A program made the position numbers and the translations under genes. The notes under the pieces were generated by a model. It ran no database searches, was not told the DNA's origin, and saw nothing but the letters and a program-made list of their open reading frames with translations. A stretch of 64,000 nucleotides of DNA from Delftia sp. PS-11 (lineage in GTDB: Bacteria > Pseudomonadota > Gammaproteobacteria > Burkholderiales > Burkholderiaceae_C), in contig NZ_JACSYA010000011.1 of assembly GCF_029870285.1 (NCBI RefSeq), positions 91,887 through 155,886 of the forward strand, given 5' to 3'. Below, one piece after another: positions 50,782 to 59,182 of this stretch (position 1 is its first letter; each line of letters starts with the position of its first letter).

Positions 50782-51273
50782 TCAGACGCGCAGGATGCGC
50801 TCGCCGCGACCGATGCCGCAGGAGCCCGTGCGCACGGTCTCCAGGATCGCCGTGCGGTCCAGGGCCTGCAGGAAGGCATCGTTCTTGGACTGGTCGCCGG
50901 TCAGCTCGACCGTGTAGCTCTTTTCGGTCACATCAATGATGCGGCCGCGGAAGATGTCGGCCATGCGCTTCATCTCCTCGCGCTCCTTGCCCACGGCGCG
51001 CACCTTGACCATCATGAGTTCGCGCTCGGTGTACGAGCCTTCGGTCAGGTCCACGACCTTGACGACCTCAATCAGGCGGTTCAGGTGCTTGGTGATCTGC
51101 TCGATCACGTCATCCGAGCCGTTGGTCTGGATCGTCATGCGCGACAGCGATGCGTCCTCGGTGGGCGCCACGGTCAGCGATTCGATGTTGTAGCCACGGG
51201 CCGAGAACAGGCCCACGACGCGCGACAGTGCTCCCGGCTCGTTTTCGAGCAGCACGGCAATGATGTGTTTCAT
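50782..51273 (-). CDS. ilvH: Acetolactate synthase small (regulatory) subunit
   Basis: Regulatory subunit of 163 residues that gives valine feedback to the catalytic subunit encoded upstream. It starts with the ACT domain (MKHIIAVLLENEPGALSRVVGLFSARG in part; LENEPGALSRV is diagnostic) and has the C-terminal ACT-like half (LMMVKVRAVG, LTGDQSKNDAF). Full length for the IlvH/IlvN family. The 150-base gap to ilvB holds nothing I recognise. Confidence 0.95.
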   Translation of the reverse strand: MKHIIAVLLENEPGALSRVVGLFSARGYNIESLTVAPTEDASLSRMTIQTNGSDDVIEQITKHLNRLIEVVKVVDLTEGSYTERELMMVKVRAVGKEREEMKRMADIFRGRIIDVTEKSYTVELTGDQSKNDAFLQALDRTAILETVRTGSCGIGRGERILRV

Positions 51274-51423
51274 GAGAGAGAGATTCCTCTTTTCGCTGCC
51301 CTCCCCCGGCGCCGGTAAGCGTCGGGCTCGGCAGGCAATAGATTCGTCAAAAGCCAGCCCGCCCGCAGGCGAAGCTGATGAAGAGGCAGGGCATGCGCCC
51401 TGCCATGCCCTGGAGGCGCAGGC

Positions 51424-53220
51424 TCAGAGGTCGTCGGCTCCCAGCAGCATTTCGGTGATCCCGCGGCCAGCCTGCACCATGGGGAACACATTCTCGGTGG
51501 GATCGGTGCGGAAGTCCATGAACACCGTGCGATCCTTGAGCTTGCGTGCCTCGCGCAGCGCCGGCTCCACGTCTTCGGGGCGCTCGATGAGCATGCCCAC
51601 ATGGCCATAGGCCTCGGCCAGCTTCACGAAGTTGGGCAGCGAGTCCATGTAGCTGCTGCTGTAGCGGCCCGAATACTCGATCTCCTGCCACTGGCGCACC
51701 ATGCCCAGGTAGCGGTTGTTCAGCGACACAACCTTCACCGGCGTGTTGTACTGCAGGCAGGTGGCCAGCTCCTGGATGTTCATCTGGATCGAGCCTTCAC
51801 CCGTAATGCAGAACACCTCGGACTCGGGCTTGGCCAGCTTGATGCCCATGGCGTAGGGCAGGCCCACGCCCATGGTGCCCAGGCCGCCCGAGTTGATCCA
51901 GCGGCGCGGCTCGTCGAAACGGTAGTACTGCGCAGCCCACATCTGGTGCTGACCCACGTCGGACGTGATGTAGGCATCCGCATCCCTGGTCATGTTCCAG
52001 AGCGTCTCGACCACGTACTGAGGCTTGATGACCGAGGTGTTGCCACGGTCGTACTTGAGGCAGTCGCGGCTGCGCCAGCCTTCGATGGTCTCCCACCACT
52101 GGCCCAGGGCTGCGGCATCGGGACGGGTGGTGGCTTCGCGGATCATGGCGATCAGCTCGGTCAGCACTTCCTTGACATCGCCCACGATGGGCACATCCAC
52201 CTTGACGCGCTTGGAGATCGACGAGGGATCGATGTCGATATGGATGATCTTGCGCTCCACCGACATGAAGTGCTTGGGGTTGCCGATCACGCGGTCATCG
52301 AAGCGCGCGCCCACGGCCAGCAGCACGTCGCAGTTCTGCATGGCATTGTTGGCTTCGATGGTGCCGTGCATGCCCAGCATGCCCAGGAACTTGCGGTCGC
52401 TGGCAGGATAGGCGCCCAGACCCAGCAGGGTGTGCGTCACCGGATAGCCCAGCATGTCCACCAGGGTGCGCAGTTCGTTGCAGGCGTTGCCCAGCAGCAC
52501 GCCGCCGCCCGTATAGATATAGGGACGCTTGGCGGCCAGCAGCAGTTGCAGCGCCTTGCGGATCTGGCCGGCGTGGCCCTTGCGCACCGGGTTGTAGGAG
52601 CGCATCTCCACCTTTTCGGGGTAGCCGGTGTACAGCGCCTTCTTGAAGGACACATCCTTGGGGATGTCCACCACGACCGGGCCGGGGCGGCCGGTGCGCG
52701 CAATGTGGAAGGCCTTCTTCATCGTATCCGCCAGATCGCGCACGTCCTTGACCAGGAAGTTGTGCTTGACGATGGGGCGGGTGATGCCGACGGTGTCGCA
52801 CTCCTGGAATGCGTCGGTGCCGATGTAGGCCGTCGAGGTCTGGCCGCTGATCACGACCAGGGGAATGGAGTCGGTATAGGCAGTGGCAATGCCGGTGACA
52901 GCGTTGGTCAGGCCGGGACCGGAGGTCACCAGGGCCACGCCGACTTCGCCGGTGGCACGCGCAAAGCCGTCCGCCGCATGCACAGCCGCCTGTTCGTGGC
53001 GCACCAGCACGTGCTGGATGGAGTCCTGCTTGTACAGCGCGTCGTAGATATAGAGCACTGCGCCGCCCGGATAGCCCCACAGCTGCTTGACGCCTTCGGC
53101 CTGCAGGGACTTGACGAGGATCTCGGAACCCATGAGTTCCTGGTGAGCCGACGCCGGAGAAGCCTTGGATTGGGATGCCGCTGCAGCTGCGCTGGAGTAT
53201 TCGGCCTTGGAGATTTCCAT
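51424..53220 (-). CDS. ilvB: Acetolactate synthase large (catalytic) subunit
   Basis: TPP enzyme of 598 residues, biosynthetic type, making acetolactate or acetohydroxybutyrate. The TPP glutamate is in VRHEQAAVHAADG, the FAD-binding middle domain is normal, and the Mg-TPP motif reads TGEGSIQMNIQEL. The N-terminal 25 residues are an Ala/Ser-rich extension. The ATG at 53220 follows AAAGGTTG; an in-frame TTG two codons upstream is rejected. First gene of the ilvB-ilvH-ilvC run. No leader peptide rich in Ile, Val or Leu is seen in its 5' region. Confidence 0.95.
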   Translation of the reverse strand: MEISKAEYSSAAAAASQSKASPASAHQELMGSEILVKSLQAEGVKQLWGYPGGAVLYIYDALYKQDSIQHVLVRHEQAAVHAADGFARATGEVGVALVTSGPGLTNAVTGIATAYTDSIPLVVISGQTSTAYIGTDAFQECDTVGITRPIVKHNFLVKDVRDLADTMKKAFHIARTGRPGPVVVDIPKDVSFKKALYTGYPEKVEMRSYNPVRKGHAGQIRKALQLLLAAKRPYIYTGGGVLLGNACNELRTLVDMLGYPVTHTLLGLGAYPASDRKFLGMLGMHGTIEANNAMQNCDVLLAVGARFDDRVIGNPKHFMSVERKIIHIDIDPSSISKRVKVDVPIVGDVKEVLTELIAMIREATTRPDAAALGQWWETIEGWRSRDCLKYDRGNTSVIKPQYVVETLWNMTRDADAYITSDVGQHQMWAAQYYRFDEPRRWINSGGLGTMGVGLPYAMGIKLAKPESEVFCITGEGSIQMNIQELATCLQYNTPVKVVSLNNRYLGMVRQWQEIEYSGRYSSSYMDSLPNFVKLAEAYGHVGMLIERPEDVEPALREARKLKDRTVFMDFRTDPTENVFPMVQAGRGITEMLLGADDL

Positions 53221-53373
53221 GATCAACCTTTGTGAATTTCTCTAACGAAAAACCTTGGGTGCCCCTTGCCTGGTAGCCCTTGTGAGGCCGGTGCGGGACT
53301 TAGGACCAACAGACATGGGCGAATGAGTGAACGCCGGACCGTGACCCGTTTGCCTTTTTGAATTGCAGCGCAC

Positions 53374-53438
53374 ATTATCGCACTGCAACAAGCTTGTGCG
53401 ACATCCCGCGCAAAAAATTGACAAGCCGATGCGATAAT
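53374..53438. promoter_or_regulatory. Divergent promoter region with 9-bp inverted repeat (ilvB / sigma factor)
   Basis: ATTATCGCA (53374-53382) and TGCGATAAT (53430-53438) form a perfect inverted repeat 47 bases apart. Each copy presents GATAAT in the reading direction of the nearer gene, so each could be the -10 of one divergent promoter: minus strand toward ilvB, plus strand toward the sigma factor gene. A TTGACA at 53418 is badly spaced for either. Confidence 0.45.
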
Positions 53439-53496
53439 CGGGCTCCTGCATCCGTTTGGCCCCTCAACAAGCCCCTCGCCGGGCCTGACGTTCCTC

Positions 53497-54069
53497 TTGG
53501 CTACCGAACAAGAACTATCCGACTTCCTCAAGAGCGTAGAAAAGCGCGCCTTCAAGCGCAGCCTTTTCCACGTCCGGGATGAGGAGGCGGCGCTGGACAT
53601 CGTGCAGGACAGCATGCTCAAGCTGGCACAGCACTACGGCGACAAGCCCGTCGCAGAGCTGCCCATGCTGTTCCAGCGCATCCTGTCCAACAGCACGCTG
53701 GACTGGTTTCGCAGGCAAAAAACCCAGAACGCCGTCTTCACGCGCATGAGCGACCTCGAAGCGTCGGCAGGAGAGGATGCGGAGTTCGACTGGCTGGAGA
53801 CCTACGCGCAGTCCAACCCCGATGGCGAGACCGCCAGCAGTGCCCAGGATCTGACGGAACGGGCACAGATATTGCAAAGTATTGAAAAAGAAATCCAGGA
53901 GCTGCCGCCGCGTCAACGGGAAGCATTCCTGATGCGTTACTGGGAAGAGATGGATGTCGCGGAAACCGCCGCCGCCATGGGGTGTTCGGAAGGGAGTGTA
54001 AAAACACACTGTTTCCGCGCCATCCAGACATTGAGCAAGGCACTGAAGGCCAAAGGAATCGAGCTATGA
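53497..54069 (+). CDS. ECF-type RNA polymerase sigma factor
   Basis: Sigma-70 family protein of 190 residues with only regions 2 and 4. Region 2: FKRSLFHVRDEEAALDIVQD, MLKLAQHY; then DWFRRQK. Region 4: LPPRQREAFLMRYWEEMDVA and a helix-turn-helix with GCSEGSVKTHCFRAI. The start is TTG at 53497, chosen because the protein begins at the usual place for this family; no ATG lies nearby and no ribosome site is obvious. The stop codon overlaps the next gene start (ATGA). A DUF3619 protein with one membrane helix follows and may be its anti-sigma factor. Confidence 0.88.
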   Translation: MATEQELSDFLKSVEKRAFKRSLFHVRDEEAALDIVQDSMLKLAQHYGDKPVAELPMLFQRILSNSTLDWFRRQKTQNAVFTRMSDLEASAGEDAEFDWLETYAQSNPDGETASSAQDLTERAQILQSIEKEIQELPPRQREAFLMRYWEEMDVAETAAAMGCSEGSVKTHCFRAIQTLSKALKAKGIEL

Positions 54070-54518
54070 AGACCGCGCCCACACTCCAGGCAGAAATGGC
54101 AGCAGACCGCATCGCGCGCCAGATCACGGCGCGACTGAGCGACGGGGAGGCGCTGCTGCCCTATGACATTACAGAGCGGCTGCGCGCCTCGCGCGAGCGC
54201 GCACTGTCCGAGCGCCGCCGCGGGCTGCGCGCAGCCCCTGTGCAGGCGGCGCAGGCCAGCCACGCCCAGAATGGAACGCTGACCTTGGGATCGGGCGACG
54301 AAGGCGGCAACTGGTGGCGCGCTCTGATCTCGGCCATCCCGGTGCTGGCGCTGATCGCCGGCCTCGTGGTGTTCAACGCCAGGACCGACCAGGTGGGCCT
54401 GAACGAGGTCACCGAAGTGGACACCGCCCTGCTGACCGACGATCTGCCGCCGGCTGCCTATGCGGACCCGGGCTTCATCCAGTACCTGAAGACTTCGGCA
54501 GCCCCTGTGGAACGCTGA
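54066..54518 (+). CDS. DUF3619 single-pass membrane protein, candidate anti-sigma factor
   Basis: Protein of 150 residues: about 85 cytoplasmic residues with charged helices (ERLRASRERALSERRRG), one hydrophobic helix (ALISAIPVLALIAGLVVF) and about 45 periplasmic residues. DUF3619 has no assigned role that I know. Gene order, translational coupling with an ECF sigma gene and one-helix topology are those of anti-sigma factors, but no zinc-binding HxxxCxxC motif is seen. The function is inference. Confidence 0.75.
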   Translation: MKTAPTLQAEMAADRIARQITARLSDGEALLPYDITERLRASRERALSERRRGLRAAPVQAAQASHAQNGTLTLGSGDEGGNWWRALISAIPVLALIAGLVVFNARTDQVGLNEVTEVDTALLTDDLPPAAYADPGFIQYLKTSAAPVER

Positions 54519-54526
54519 TCGCCTGC

Positions 54527-55366
54527 ATGCCCACTGATTCACGCCAAGCCGCGCTCCAACGCCATGCCGCCGCCATCCTGGCGGCGGTGCTGCTGATGGC
54601 GCTGGCCTGGACGGGCTGGCGCGTCGTGCAGCAGGTACGGCTGGCTCCCAGCACCGTGCCTGCGGCCACCATCGCGGCATCCAGAACCGTGCACGGGGAC
54701 GCTGCCACGCGCCAGCGCGCAACGGCACTCGCATCGGGCCCGCGCTGGGGCGAACTGACGCCCGGCCAGAGCGATGTGCTGGAGCCGCTGGAGGAACGCT
54801 GGTCGCTGATGGACGCACTGCAAAAGCGCCGCTGGATCGCCCTGGCAGAAGGCTATGACAAGCTCAGCGAGAAAGAGCAGGAGAAACTGCGCAGCCGGAT
54901 GCAGGACTGGTCCAGCCTGAGCGCGCAGCAGCGCAGCCAGGCACGCCTGAACTTCGCGCTGTCCAACCGCTTCGCCACCGACAAGCGCGCCCAATGGGAG
55001 GCTTATCAGGCGCTGAGCGACGAAGAAAAGCGCCTGCTGGCGGCACGCGCCGCGCCTAAGCCGGCAGGTGCCGCAACCGCCATCCAGCCCGTGGCGCCAA
55101 AGCGCCTGGCCCGGATTCCGGCGGCAGCGGTAGCACCCAGCACGGTCCCCAACCTGCCCAAGATTCCACCGGCCACCATTCACCACCCGCCGCCGCCTGT
55201 TCCGGCCACTCCCGCCATGGTGGAAACGAGCCCGGTGCGTCCGCCAGCGCTGGTCGAGACGTCGCCCGTCAATACGCCGTCCGCCACAGCCTCCCAGCTG
55301 CCGCCCCTAGACCACCATGAAGGCCCGGAGCAGGCAGGCGAGTCGTCCCCGCACACTGCCCCCTGA
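54527..55366 (+). CDS. DUF3106 domain protein
   Basis: Protein of 279 residues starting with a membrane helix (AAAILAAVLLMALAWTGW, signal-anchor like). The conserved DUF3106 region covers about residues 70-180, with WGELTPGQSDVLEPL, RRRWIALAEGYDKLS-like and WSSLSAQQRSQAR repeats in which Trp and Arg recur. The last 100 residues are Pro/Ala/Thr/Val-rich, with VETSPV repeated. It probably lies in the periplasm. It follows DUF3619 after eight bases, so the set is one operon. Function unknown. Confidence 0.8.
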   Translation: MPTDSRQAALQRHAAAILAAVLLMALAWTGWRVVQQVRLAPSTVPAATIAASRTVHGDAATRQRATALASGPRWGELTPGQSDVLEPLEERWSLMDALQKRRWIALAEGYDKLSEKEQEKLRSRMQDWSSLSAQQRSQARLNFALSNRFATDKRAQWEAYQALSDEEKRLLAARAAPKPAGAATAIQPVAPKRLARIPAAAVAPSTVPNLPKIPPATIHHPPPPVPATPAMVETSPVRPPALVETSPVNTPSATASQLPPLDHHEGPEQAGESSPHTAP

Positions 55367-55378
55367 TACGCGCGCTGC

Positions 55379-55897
55379 ATGACAGTTTCGACCCCGACTC
55401 CCGCCACCGAGCACCCCCGCGCGCCACGGCTGACACGGCGCATGGCCTGCTGGCTCTATGAAGGCATGCTGCTGTTCGGCGTGGTTTTCATCGCAGGCTA
55501 TCTGTTCGGCACCCTGTCCCAGACGCGCAACGCACTGGACAACCGCCACGCGCTGCAGGCTTTCATGTTCGTGGTGCTGGGCATTTACTTCGTCTGGTTC
55601 TGGTCCAAGGGGCAGACGCTGGCCATGAAAACATGGCATATCCGTGTCGTGGATCTCGCCGGCAGGCCGGTGAGCCAGACCCGGGCGCTGGCACGCTATG
55701 CCTTGAGCTGGATCTGGCTGCTGCCGCCGCTGGCGGCCTACGCAGTGGGCGTGCCCGCACTGACCACTCTGCTGCTGATGGCCATGTGGGTGCTGCTCTG
55801 GGCGCTGCTCAGCCACCTGCACCCCAGGCGCCAGTTCTGGCATGACGCCTGGGCAGGCACCCAGCTGATCCACCAGCCCCCACCCGCCAGACGCTGA
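55379..55897 (+). CDS. RDD-family membrane protein
   Basis: Protein of 172 residues with about four hydrophobic helices. The RDD family name residues appear as RRMACWLYEGMLLFG (the Asp is replaced by Glu), and the GQTLAMKTWHIRVVDLAG segment is diagnostic. RDD proteins are small inner-membrane proteins, some linked to ion transport, with unclear roles. It starts 12 bases after the DUF3106 stop codon and is the fourth gene of the sigma-factor operon. Confidence 0.85.
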   Translation: MTVSTPTPATEHPRAPRLTRRMACWLYEGMLLFGVVFIAGYLFGTLSQTRNALDNRHALQAFMFVVLGIYFVWFWSKGQTLAMKTWHIRVVDLAGRPVSQTRALARYALSWIWLLPPLAAYAVGVPALTTLLLMAMWVLLWALLSHLHPRRQFWHDAWAGTQLIHQPPPARR

Positions 55898-55967
55898 CGC
55901 GCGCCAGCAGATGCAGCAGATGCGCAAGCCCTGGCACGCTGTCATGCGGACAGGCACCCACAGGCCC

Positions 55968-55973
55968 TAAACT
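55968..55973 (+). promoter_or_regulatory. -10 element of dgkA, leaderless arrangement
   Basis: TAAACT ends seven bases before the dgkA ATG, with no ribosome site between. The spacing matches that seen at map and the leu leader peptide. Confidence 0.4.
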
Positions 55974-55980
55974 CGGCTGC

Positions 55981-56373
55981 ATGTCTTCCCCCAACCCCGT
56001 CAACCCCCAGAAAAGCCGCACCGGCCTGTCCCGCATCTGGCATGCCGCAGGCTACTCCCTGTCAGGCCTGCGCGCAGGCTGGAACGAGAAAGCCTTCCGC
56101 CAGGAGGCCGTGGCCGCCATCTTCCTTGTGCCCGCCGCCTTCTGGCTCGGCCAGGGCTGGACCGAAACCGCCCTGCTGGCAGGCTCGGTCATGCTGGTGC
56201 TGATCGCAGAGCTGCTCAACAGCGGCATCGAAGCCGTGGTGGACCGCATCGGCCCCGAATGGCATGCACTGTCCAAGCAGGCCAAGGACATGGGCAGTGC
56301 GGCGGTTCTTCTGGCACTGCTGCTGTGCATGGGCATCTGGCTGGCGGCGCTTTACCAACGGTTTTTCGCATGA
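55981..56373 (+). CDS. dgkA: Diacylglycerol kinase (DgkA type)
   Basis: Small inner-membrane kinase of 130 residues that recycles diacylglycerol to phosphatidic acid. It has the family's surface helix (AGYSLSGLRAGWNEKAFRQE) and the second-helix catalytic segment LIAELLNSGIEAVVDRIG with its Glu and Asn, then KDMGSAAVLLALLL. Three membrane helices are visible. Its stop codon overlaps the next gene start by ATGA. Confidence 0.95.
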   Translation: MSSPNPVNPQKSRTGLSRIWHAAGYSLSGLRAGWNEKAFRQEAVAAIFLVPAAFWLGQGWTETALLAGSVMLVLIAELLNSGIEAVVDRIGPEWHALSKQAKDMGSAAVLLALLLCMGIWLAALYQRFFA

Positions 56374-56969
56374 CGACAACACCCCCCGCTTTTTCCCTCT
56401 GCGTCTATTGCGGCTCGCGCCCCGGAGACAATCCCCGCTTCATTGAGGCAGCCCGTGCAGCCGGCCACTGGATCGGCGCGCATGGCGGCCAGCTGGTCTA
56501 TGGCGGCGGACGCAGCGGCCTGATGGGCGAGGTGGCAGAGGCCACGCGCCAGGCCGGCGGCCGCGTGGTGGGCGTCATCCCCCAGGCGCTGGTGGACAAG
56601 GAGCTGGCCAACCATGCCTGCGACGAGTTGCATATCGTGCAGACCATGCATGAGCGCAAGGCCATGATGGCCGAGCGCAGCGACGCCTTCGTGGCCCTGC
56701 CTGGCGGCATAGGCACCTTCGAGGAACTGTTCGAGGTCTGGACCTGGCGCCAGTTGCGCTACCACGACAAGCCCATCGGCCTGCTCAACGTGGATGGCTA
56801 CTACGACAGCATGCTGCAGTTCCTGCAGTCCTGTGTCGGCCATGGCTTCATGGGCGAGTGGCAGATGGGATTGATCGACAGCGGCAGCGAGGTGCCGCCC
56901 CTGCTGCGCTCGCTGGTGGAAAATGCAGGCACAGCGCTGGAGACGTCACCGCTGCGCGCAGTGATCTGA
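56370..56969 (+). CDS. LOG-family nucleotide phosphoribohydrolase
   Basis: TIGR00730-type Rossmann protein of 199 residues, the cytokinin riboside 5'-monophosphate phosphoribohydrolase family (LOG), which releases a base from nucleoside monophosphates. The signature PGGIGTFEELFE and the YGGGRSGLMG nucleotide loop are intact, and the MHERKAMMAERSDAFV segment precedes them. Older databases call it a lysine decarboxylase, which is wrong for this fold. Coupled to dgkA by an ATGA overlap without a known functional link. Confidence 0.9.
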   Translation: MTTTPPAFSLCVYCGSRPGDNPRFIEAARAAGHWIGAHGGQLVYGGGRSGLMGEVAEATRQAGGRVVGVIPQALVDKELANHACDELHIVQTMHERKAMMAERSDAFVALPGGIGTFEELFEVWTWRQLRYHDKPIGLLNVDGYYDSMLQFLQSCVGHGFMGEWQMGLIDSGSEVPPLLRSLVENAGTALETSPLRAVI

Positions 56970-56992
56970 ATACCTGGCACGACAAGGAAAGG

Positions 56993-57011
56993 CGCCCCCT
57001 GGAAGGGGGCG
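56993..57011 (-). terminator. Probable terminator of the PII gene
   Basis: CGCCCCCT and AGGGGGCG form an 8-bp stem with a 3-base loop, 43 bases beyond the PII stop codon. On the minus strand it is followed by CCTTTCCTTG, a broken T-run. It may also serve the convergent LOG-family gene. Confidence 0.5.
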
Positions 57012-57053
57012 AAAACTCCCTGTCACGCCAAGGGCGCTGGCGCGCCCTGGGGC

Positions 57054-57455
<402 letters not shown>

Positions 57456-59096
57456 TCAGGCGCGGAAACGGTTGGTGATCGGATAGCGCCAGTCCTTGCC
57501 AAAGCTGCGGCGGGTTACGCGCGGCCCCACAGGGGCCTGGCGCCGCTTGTACTCGTTGATCTGGATCAGGCGTGTCACACGCTCCACATCGGCGCTGTCA
57601 TAGCCTTCGGCTACGATGGAACTGATGCTTTCGTTATTTTCCATGTATCGGCGCACGATGGCATCGAGCACCTCATAAGGGGGCAGACTATCCTGGTCTT
57701 TCTGGTCAGGACGCAGCTCGGCGCTGGGCGGGCGGGTGATGATGCGCTCGGGAATGGGGTTGAGCCCCGTGCCGAATGGATCATTCTCATTGCGCCAGCG
57801 CGCCAGTGCAAACACCTCGGTCTTTAGCACATCTTTGATGACCGCAAAGCCGCCCGCCATATCCCCGTAGAGCGTGCAGTAGCCGGTGGACATCTCGCTC
57901 TTGTTGCCCGTCGTCAGCACCACCGCGCCGAACTTGTTGGACAGGCCCATCAGCAGGGTACCCCGGATGCGGGCCTGCAGATTCTCTTCGGTCGTGTCCT
58001 CGGCGCGGCCGGCAAAAGCGGTCGCCAGCGCAGCCTTGAAAGCCTCGAACTGCGGCGCGATCGAGATTTCGTCATAGCGCACACCGACGCGCTCGGCCAT
58101 GTCGCGCGCGTCAATCCAGCTGATATCAGCCGTGTAGGGCGAGGGCATCATCACCGTATGCACCTTGTCCGCCCCCAGCGCATCGACCGCGATCGCCAGC
58201 ACCAGCGCCGAATCGATGCCGCCCGACAGACCCAGCAGCGCGCCGGGAAAGCGGTTTTTGCCGACGTAATCGCGCACGGCCAGCACCAGGGCCGACCACA
58301 AAGCGGGCAGATGCGCCTGCAGATCGGCGCATTCGCCGGACAGCGCCACGCCTGCAGGCGATGCCTCGGCATGCACCAGGGCAAGGGTTTCGGCAAAGGC
58401 AGGGGCCCGTGCCGCCACGCAGCCATCGGCCTGCATGGCGAAGGAGCCGCCATCGAAGACGATCTCGTCCTGACCGCCGACCAGGTGGGCATACACCAGG
58501 GGCAGACCCGTTTCGCGGGCACGTTCGGCCAGCACGGCCTCGCGCTCGGCGGGCTTGCCACCATGGAACGGCGAAGCATTGATCACCGCCAGCAGTTGGG
58601 CGCCCGCAGCCGCCGCTGCGCGGGCCGGCTGAGGATACCAGGCGTCCTCGCAGATCAGCAGCCCGACACGCAGGCCCTGGACCTCGATCACGCAAGACTC
58701 GCTTGCTGCTTTGAAATAGCGCTGCTCGTCAAAAACATCATAGTTGGGCAGGCATTGCTTGTCATAGCTGCATTCGAGGCAGCCATCGCGCAGCACACTA
58801 GCCGTGTTGCGCAGCACTCCCGCCTCGCTGCGCGGATGACCAAGCACCAGCGCCAGCCCCGGCCACTGCGCCGTTTCGCGCGCAATCTGCTGCACGGCAG
58901 CATCGCAGGCCTGCACGAAAGCAGGTCGCAGGTACAGATCTTCAGCCGCGTAGCCGCTGAGGGCCAGCTCAGGCGTCAGCAGCAGGCGTGCGCCTTTGGC
59001 ATAAGCTTCACGGGCCGCGTCAATGATCTTCAGGACATTGCCGGGCAGATCACCCACGACAAAGTTGAGCTGGGCAGTGCAAATGGAGAGCGTCAT
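57456..59096 (-). CDS. nadE: Glutamine-dependent NAD+ synthetase
   Basis: Two-domain enzyme of 546 residues for the last step of NAD synthesis. The N-terminal nitrilase-type glutaminase has its Glu-Lys-Cys triad in LTPELALSGY, YDKQCLPNYD and LLICEDAWYP. The C-terminal ATP pyrophosphatase domain has LGLSGGIDSALVLAIA and the TGNKSEMSTGY segment. The ATG at 59096 (MTLSICTAQLNFVVGD) is chosen over a 34-residue extension without resemblance. A nadE-glnB order is common in betaproteobacteria. Divergent from the FemAB-like gene. Confidence 0.94.
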   Translation of the reverse strand: MTLSICTAQLNFVVGDLPGNVLKIIDAAREAYAKGARLLLTPELALSGYAAEDLYLRPAFVQACDAAVQQIARETAQWPGLALVLGHPRSEAGVLRNTASVLRDGCLECSYDKQCLPNYDVFDEQRYFKAASESCVIEVQGLRVGLLICEDAWYPQPARAAAAAGAQLLAVINASPFHGGKPAEREAVLAERARETGLPLVYAHLVGGQDEIVFDGGSFAMQADGCVAARAPAFAETLALVHAEASPAGVALSGECADLQAHLPALWSALVLAVRDYVGKNRFPGALLGLSGGIDSALVLAIAVDALGADKVHTVMMPSPYTADISWIDARDMAERVGVRYDEISIAPQFEAFKAALATAFAGRAEDTTEENLQARIRGTLLMGLSNKFGAVVLTTGNKSEMSTGYCTLYGDMAGGFAVIKDVLKTEVFALARWRNENDPFGTGLNPIPERIITRPPSAELRPDQKDQDSLPPYEVLDAIVRRYMENNESISSIVAEGYDSADVERVTRLIQINEYKRRQAPVGPRVTRRSFGKDWRYPITNRFRA

Positions 59097-59182
59097 GGAA
59101 TCCAATGGAGCCGACAAGGCCAATACAACAACCCACGGGCAGCCTGCCCCGGCATCCGCCGGGCCAATGCGCAAGGGGTGAC

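Noticed and set aside
53418..53438. TTGACA followed by GATAAT as a sigma-70 promoter
   Set aside because: The two hexamers are only nine bases apart, too close to work together.
53227..53496. Leader peptide attenuator for ilvB
   Set aside because: The short frame MSVGPKSRTGLTRATRQGAP is poor in Ile, Val and Leu, and no terminator/antiterminator pair was found.
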